From contig JAAZLA010000184.1 of the NCBI GenBank assembly GCA_012799545.1, forward strand, positions 1 through 10,245: DNA of 10,245 nucleotides, read 5' to 3'. This document shows, one piece after another, positions 6,052-10,245 of the stretch. The notes beneath the pieces were generated by a model that did not search any database, had not been told where the DNA came from, and saw only the letters and a program-made list of their open reading frames with translations. The position numbers and the translations under genes are program-made. Source of the DNA: Treponema sp. Lineage in GTDB: Bacteria; Spirochaetota; Spirochaetia; Treponematales; Treponemataceae. Positions within the stretch are counted from its first letter, which is position 1, and every line of letters begins with the position of its first letter.

Positions 6052-7738
6052 AGATATTAGTATAAAAGATTTTGTCCTCATAGATTCACTTTCCTTGGAC
6101 TTTTCCAAGGGACTGACTGTTTTTAGCGGAGAGACAGGGGCAGGAAAATCCATACTTATAGGAGCTATTTCGTTTTTACTTGGTGGTAAGGGAGGAGTAG
6201 AGCTTGTCCGTGACGGCGCAAGCGAGGCTCGTGTTTCTGGTAGCCTGTATATTTCGCCAGAACATATAGAAGCGCGACAGTGGCTCTCTGAGCATCACAT
6301 AGAGCTTGATGAAAACCGCTTGTTGTTACGGCGAGTTTTGCGATCAAACGGAAAATCTGCCTCCTGGATACAAGAGGCGCAGGTAACAAAGGCTGAAGTG
6401 CAAGAGTTTACCGCTCTCTTGGTGGATATACACGGACAACATGAACACCAATCTCTTATGCGTCCATCGGAGCATCGAAAGTTTTTAGATGCCTATGCTG
6501 GTATTGAAAATAAAGTGCGTGATTTTACACAGCTGTATACAGATTTAATTACAAAACGGCAAAAGATGCAGGCTGTTCAAACAAGCGATGCTGAGCGGAA
6601 GCGAAAAATAGAAATGCTTGCCTTTGCTTGTGAAGAAATCGAAGCGCTTCATATTCGTGTCAATGAAGAAACAGAACTAGAAGAAGAGCTTTCTCGCTTA
6701 TCACAGTTTGAAAAATTGCACGAGACAATACAGGATATGAACCAAATGCTCAGTACCGGCGATTCTGCTCTTGTGCCTCATTTAAAAAAGCTCCATGTTT
6801 CTGCAAGTCATATAGAAGACCTCGACAAGGTTCTTGCGACCTTATCCCAACGTCTCGAATCAGCCTTTTACGAAGTTTCCGATATAGCAAATGAGTTGAA
6901 TGCCTACCAACAATCCCTTATCTTTGATCCATCAAGATTGGAAGAAGTACAAGATCGGCTTGCACAATTTTTTAGACTAAAGAAAAAATACCTAAAAAAT
7001 CAAAATGAAAAGGCCGATGCGCTTTTGGATTTTTTGAAAAAAGCGGAAAAGGAACTCCTCGACTTGCAAAACTGGGAAGAAGATCGAGAGCTTTTAGAAA
7101 AAGAGATAAAGGACCTAGAAAAAAAACTCTACGATGCGGCGGTATTTTTAACTGAAAAGCGACGTGCGTATTCACAAAAAATGTCAGAGCAGCTCGTTAT
7201 TATTTTACAAGACCTTGGTATGAAAAACACCGCTTTTCAAGTATCGATTAGTGAAAAAGAAAGTACTGAGTTTATACAAAAATGTGGTCCCTATGGAAAA
7301 GACAATATAGAATTTTTAATTGCAGCGAACGAAGGCTCTGTTTTGCGTCCCTTGAGTAAAATAGCCTCAGGTGGTGAAATATCGCGTGTTATGCTCGCAT
7401 TAAAAACAATTTTTTCTGCAACAGATGCAATTGAGAGCCTTATTTTTGATGAAATCGATACGGGAATTGGCGGGGAAATAGCTGTTTCTGTCGGAAAACA
7501 CCTTAAAGCGCTTTCAAAAAAGAAACAAGTTTTTTGCATAACACACCTAGCGAGCATCGCTGTTTTTGCCGATACTCATATGAGAATAGAAAAGAAAACC
7601 GATAAAGGTGCGACATTTACGAGTGTTGTACCTATAATGGGTGAGGATCGTGTTGAAGAAATAGCACGAATGCTCTCTGGAGATGCATTTTCGCAGGCCT
7701 CAATCGATCATGCGCGCTCATTATTGGCAATGTCTTAG
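6044..7738 (+). CDS. recN: DNA repair protein RecN (SMC-like ATPase)
   Basis: RecN acts early in double-strand break repair by holding DNA ends and promoting recombination. The start is taken as GTG at 6044, because a strong AGGAGG (6033-6038) lies 5 nt upstream and the result begins with the family-typical L-E-D-I-S-I-K-D-F-V-L-I-D. The protein is then 564 residues, normal for RecN. Walker A GETGAGKS is at 29-36. A Gln/Glu-rich coiled-coil region fills the middle (about 130-390). The ABC signature L-S-K-I-A-S-G-G-E-I-S-R is at 437-448, Walker B L-I-F-D-E-I-D-T-G at 466-474 and the switch His in C-I-T-H-L at 498-502. The coding region overlaps nadK by 8 nt, so translation of the two is probably coupled. 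Confidence 0.97.
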   Translation: MLEDISIKDFVLIDSLSLDFSKGLTVFSGETGAGKSILIGAISFLLGGKGGVELVRDGASEARVSGSLYISPEHIEARQWLSEHHIELDENRLLLRRVLRSNGKSASWIQEAQVTKAEVQEFTALLVDIHGQHEHQSLMRPSEHRKFLDAYAGIENKVRDFTQLYTDLITKRQKMQAVQTSDAERKRKIEMLAFACEEIEALHIRVNEETELEEELSRLSQFEKLHETIQDMNQMLSTGDSALVPHLKKLHVSASHIEDLDKVLATLSQRLESAFYEVSDIANELNAYQQSLIFDPSRLEEVQDRLAQFFRLKKKYLKNQNEKADALLDFLKKAEKELLDLQNWEEDRELLEKEIKDLEKKLYDAAVFLTEKRRAYSQKMSEQLVIILQDLGMKNTAFQVSISEKESTEFIQKCGPYGKDNIEFLIAANEGSVLRPLSKIASGGEISRVMLALKTIFSATDAIESLIFDEIDTGIGGEIAVSVGKHLKALSKKKQVFCITHLASIAVFADTHMRIEKKTDKGATFTSVVPIMGEDRVEEIARMLSGDAFSQASIDHARSLLAMS

Positions 7739-7754
7739 CAGAAGAGGGAAAAAT

Positions 7755-8558
7755 ATGGCAAAAATAGCGGCAGAAAGCAGAGAGTTGTTTAACGCGAAAA
7801 GCAAACCATTTCGCGATTTGGTACAAAAATCTTTGGATAAAGAAAAAAGCATTCTCAATTTAATGAAAAGTGATAATTCAGGACTCGCATATAAAAAATT
7901 GCTTTTGGCAGAAGAGATGATTTATATTACAACGCTGTATTTAACTATAAATAATCTTTCAGTGGAAATCCTTGGACCTAAAAACACTGATGCTTTAAAT
8001 GAGGGGAGAAAAACACTGTATAAGGCAATTATTTATTTAGAAGAGATAGTTACGAATCTTATTGATGCTCCTTTTTCAGAATACGAAGATAACTTAAAAG
8101 AGATACAAAATATACCACTTTCAAAACGCTACCTTGTTGTTAGAAAACTTGGATTAGCAATAGACCTGATCTTAGAAGGTTTTGGCGATAATACAAAATG
8201 GAAATGGTCTTTTACCGAACTAAAAGGTCGGTTTGCCACTGTAGCAAAAAATTTTTTAGACTTAAAAGTTGCTATGCAAGACCATTTTAATCCACGTTCT
8301 GCTGATTATGATACGACTGTATTGTATGTACGACTTATTAAACGCTTATTAAACGAATCTGCCGACGGTTACAGAGAGCGCTATGAGCTTTCTACACGCC
8401 GAATCGACGATATGCGACTTGCTATACAATATTTGCTTGCTTTACGACGCATTCACTTATTACTCAATGAAAAAGATGAGGCAGAAGATATTAAGAAAAA
8501 AGCGATAGTCTGGAAAGAAAAAATGGAAGCAGATCAAAAAAAAGGAACAAGTAAATAA
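7755..8558 (+). CDS. Unrecognised 267-residue helical protein
   Basis: I do not recognise this family. The sequence is rich in Leu, Lys, Glu and Ile and looks almost entirely alpha-helical, with no signal peptide, no clear membrane segment and no nucleotide-binding motif. The C-terminal 30 or so residues are highly charged (Lys/Glu) and may form a coiled coil or tail. Local features are a W-K-W-S motif near 154-157 and an aromatic/charged patch Y-R-E-R-Y-E (about 209-214). The ATG at 7755 follows GAGGGA (7744-7749) at good spacing. It begins 16 nt after recN and ends 1 nt before the HD-domain gene, so it is most likely co-translated with the latter and may work with it. It is probably a cytoplasmic, spirochaete-restricted protein. 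Confidence 0.8.
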   Translation: MAKIAAESRELFNAKSKPFRDLVQKSLDKEKSILNLMKSDNSGLAYKKLLLAEEMIYITTLYLTINNLSVEILGPKNTDALNEGRKTLYKAIIYLEEIVTNLIDAPFSEYEDNLKEIQNIPLSKRYLVVRKLGLAIDLILEGFGDNTKWKWSFTELKGRFATVAKNFLDLKVAMQDHFNPRSADYDTTVLYVRLIKRLLNESADGYRERYELSTRRIDDMRLAIQYLLALRRIHLLLNEKDEAEDIKKKAIVWKEKMEADQKKGTSK

Positions 8559-8559
8559 A

Positions 8560-9765
8560 ATGCTCACAAAAGAAATAGCCCTCAAGTTATTTGAAGCTTT
8601 TTCCATAGAACGCTGGAATGATTTAGTTCGCCCCTTTGAGCTCAATGAAATGGATAAGTCTGCCGAAAAAATGGTCCTCGCGTATATCATAGGAAAATAC
8701 GAGGAAAATCGGGGAGGCGAGGTTGACTGGGATTGGATTATCCATGCCTCCTTATTTGATTTGTTGCGAAAAATAGCACTCTGCGATATAAAATCTCCCG
8801 TACAAAGAATGATTCGATCAAAATATCCGAGTGAATATAAAAAACTTAACGAATGGGTTATCGGGCAATACGAAGGACTCCTAGAAAATACAGGTCTCAT
8901 AGAAGCATTTCGCGACTATCTTTTTAATGAAAAATCAGACAACTTTCTTTCAAAGCGTATTTTACGTTGTGCCCACAAATATTCTGCAATGCGCGAATTT
9001 GAAATGATAAGCGTAGTGAACGAGCCTTTTCGCGTGAACCATATTCAACAGGCCCTACTGAAGGATATAGAAGTGTATTTGGATTTACGGGGCTTACAAC
9101 TTTTAATTGCAAAGCAAAAACCCTATCAGTTTTTAATGATAATCGAACAATTGCGTTTTCAGACAAGGTGGAATCAAACACCACGTATACCAAAAACCTC
9201 GGTTTTAGGACATTCGCTTTATGTTGCGCTTTTAACTTTTTTTATTTCAAAGGGTGTTCCTTCGATGCATCCCAAGCGCTTGTACAATAATTTTTTCTCT
9301 GCTCTTTTTCACGACTTACCTGAAGCAGTTACGCGAGATATTATTTCTCCGGTAAAACAAGCAACAGAAGGTCTCCCATCCATCGTAAAAGAAATAGAAG
9401 AAGATGTCCTTCAGTCTGACTTGGTGCCACTCATGGAAGATTTCTATGTAGATGAACTTTTATATTTTACCAGTGATGAATTTTCAAATAGAATTGCAAT
9501 CGACTCGCGCTTAAAAAAAATACAAAAACTCAGCTTTGAAGAAATAAATACACTTCATAATAAGGCAGATACAACGGCGATTGACGGAGAACTTGTTCGC
9601 CTTGCAGATCATGCAGCAGCATTTATAGAAGCAGATCGTTCAATTAAATTTGGCATAAGCTCTGAACAACTAAAAGAAGGACGAGATAATATACGAAACC
9701 TTTATCCTGCGGGAAAAATCCAGAGCGCTTTTCCAATCGGTGATTTTTACGCACAATTTCTCTAA
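8560..9765 (+). CDS. Tandem HD-domain protein (YfbR-like), first copy degenerate
   Basis: The C-terminal half matches HD-superfamily nucleotidases of the YfbR type: R203-W204, then G-H-S at 217-219 (first metal His), F-H-D-L-P-E at 250-255 (HD pair plus Glu), D260 and L-A-D at 348-350 (last metal Asp). YfbR itself removes phosphate from deoxynucleoside monophosphates, so a nucleotide phosphohydrolase is a reasonable guess, but the substrate is not shown. The N-terminal half (about 1-190) appears to be a second copy of the same unit. R18-W19-N20 matches R203-W204-N205, L65-F66 and D76-I77-x-S79-P80-V81 match L249-F250 and D260-I261-x-S263-P264-V265, and S126-D127 matches S305-D306. The metal positions are lost there (Lys33, Asp67, Leu68). 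At 401 residues it is about twice YfbR length. AAGGAA at 8542-8547 is a weak, distant ribosome site, which suggests coupling to the preceding gene. Confidence 0.85.
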   Translation: MLTKEIALKLFEAFSIERWNDLVRPFELNEMDKSAEKMVLAYIIGKYEENRGGEVDWDWIIHASLFDLLRKIALCDIKSPVQRMIRSKYPSEYKKLNEWVIGQYEGLLENTGLIEAFRDYLFNEKSDNFLSKRILRCAHKYSAMREFEMISVVNEPFRVNHIQQALLKDIEVYLDLRGLQLLIAKQKPYQFLMIIEQLRFQTRWNQTPRIPKTSVLGHSLYVALLTFFISKGVPSMHPKRLYNNFFSALFHDLPEAVTRDIISPVKQATEGLPSIVKEIEEDVLQSDLVPLMEDFYVDELLYFTSDEFSNRIAIDSRLKKIQKLSFEEINTLHNKADTTAIDGELVRLADHAAAFIEADRSIKFGISSEQLKEGRDNIRNLYPAGKIQSAFPIGDFYAQFL

Positions 9766-9799
9766 GAATCAATCTCAAATCTGCCGAAACTAAGATGAC

Positions 9800-10245
9800 A
9801 TGAAAAAATTTTTACGTTTAGCATTTTTAATTCTCTTTTTTTCTCTCTCTCTTTCTTTTTTTGCCCAAGCAAAAGAGCATACTGTAGCAAAAGGAGAAAC
9901 CTTATACAGCATTAGCCGATCCTATGGGCTAACAGTTGAAGAACTTTGTAATTTAAACAATATAAAACAATCTGAAGTTTTAAAGATTGGGCAAGTTTTA
10001 CTGGTGTCAAAAGCCATAAAAACAGCTGACGCAACTGAAACCTACGTGGTGCAAGCTGGCGACACAATGTACAGTATTGCTCGTAGACTTTCAGTAAGCG
10101 TTGAAACACTCAATATTCTCAACCAATTGAGTAACGCATCTCTTATAAAGGTAGGGCAGGTTTTAACAGTGCCTTCTACGACTTCTATTCAGCCAGATAT
10201 TAGTCAAAGTGCGAGCGATTTAAGTCTCATAGATCCACGCTCCTA
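9800..10245 (+). CDS. Exported LysM-repeat protein (3' end outside the window)
   Basis: The visible 148 codons encode a signal peptide (basic start, long hydrophobic Leu/Phe/Ser core, A-Q-A cleavage site at 22-24) and two LysM domains, at about 27-69 and 81-124. Each has the peptidoglycan-binding pattern: G-E-T-L-Y-S-I-S then L-K-I-G-Q-V-L in the first, G-D-T-M-Y-S-I-A then I-K-V-G-Q-V-L in the second. A Ser/Thr/Asp-rich linker begins after 125, and the reading frame is still open at the window edge. In related proteins a C-terminal M23 peptidase or similar domain often follows, but it is not visible here. No Cys follows the signal peptide, so this is not an obvious lipoprotein. It starts 34 nt after the HD gene with only a weak Shine-Dalgarno and is probably the same operon. 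An overlapping mini-frame (ATG ACA TGA at 9795-9803) covers its start. Confidence 0.9.
   Translation, partial: MKKFLRLAFLILFFSLSLSFFAQAKEHTVAKGETLYSISRSYGLTVEELCNLNNIKQSEVLKIGQVLLVSKAIKTADATETYVVQAGDTMYSIARRLSVSVETLNILNQLSNASLIKVGQVLTVPSTTSIQPDISQSASDLSLIDPRS

Noticed and set aside
8460..8900. A 146-codon minus-strand open frame across the junction of the unrecognised gene and the HD gene.
   Set aside because: It overlaps two well-supported genes on the other strand, is Ser/Phe-rich and shows no recognisable motif.
9795..9803. Mini-frame ATG ACA TGA overlapping the LysM start, as a regulatory upstream frame.
   Set aside because: It is only two codons long with no good ribosome site, and such overlaps arise easily by chance.
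1..10245. Search for CRISPR repeats, insertion sequence ends, toxin-antitoxin or phage-defence genes.
   Set aside because: No regularly spaced repeats, terminal inverted repeats with a transposase, or recognisable defence genes were seen on either strand.

Overview
The window looks like chromosomal DNA of a host-associated spirochaete, most likely a Treponema. The reasons are the AT-rich composition with many A/T runs, a CheW gene followed by a DegT-like gene, NAD kinase and recN (an order I associate, from memory only, with Treponema genomes), and several proteins that look lineage-specific. No transposase, integrase, phage gene or CRISPR array is visible, so this is core rather than accessory DNA. 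I did not find a convincing new multi-gene system. The unusual content lies in single proteins: two lack the catalytic residues of their family, and one is a tandem duplication with one decayed copy.

Left part, minus strand (about 71-3531). Reading leftward from a divergent promoter region, there is a large secreted M16-like protein without the zinc motif, then 5-formyltetrahydrofolate cyclo-ligase 3 nt later, then a tRNA-Asn(GTT) with its own good sigma-70 promoter and a strong hairpin terminator. The first 60 bases are GC-rich, unlike their surroundings, and have no clear identity.

Right part, plus strand (3645 to the window end). Seven tightly spaced genes look like one operon: cheW, a DegT/DnrJ-like protein lacking the PLP lysine, nadK, recN (GTG start, overlapping nadK by 8 nt), an unrecognised 267-residue helical protein, a 401-residue HD-domain protein built of two YfbR-like units, and an exported LysM protein cut by the window edge. 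The largest gap between them is 50 nt and there is no terminator hairpin with a U-tract inside.

Functionally the plus-strand unit mixes chemotaxis signalling (CheW), NADP supply (NadK), recombinational repair (RecN), a putative nucleotide phosphohydrolase (HD) and cell-wall binding (LysM). This looks like a conserved housekeeping string rather than one pathway. The minus-strand unit contributes folate recycling and an exported protein of unknown role.
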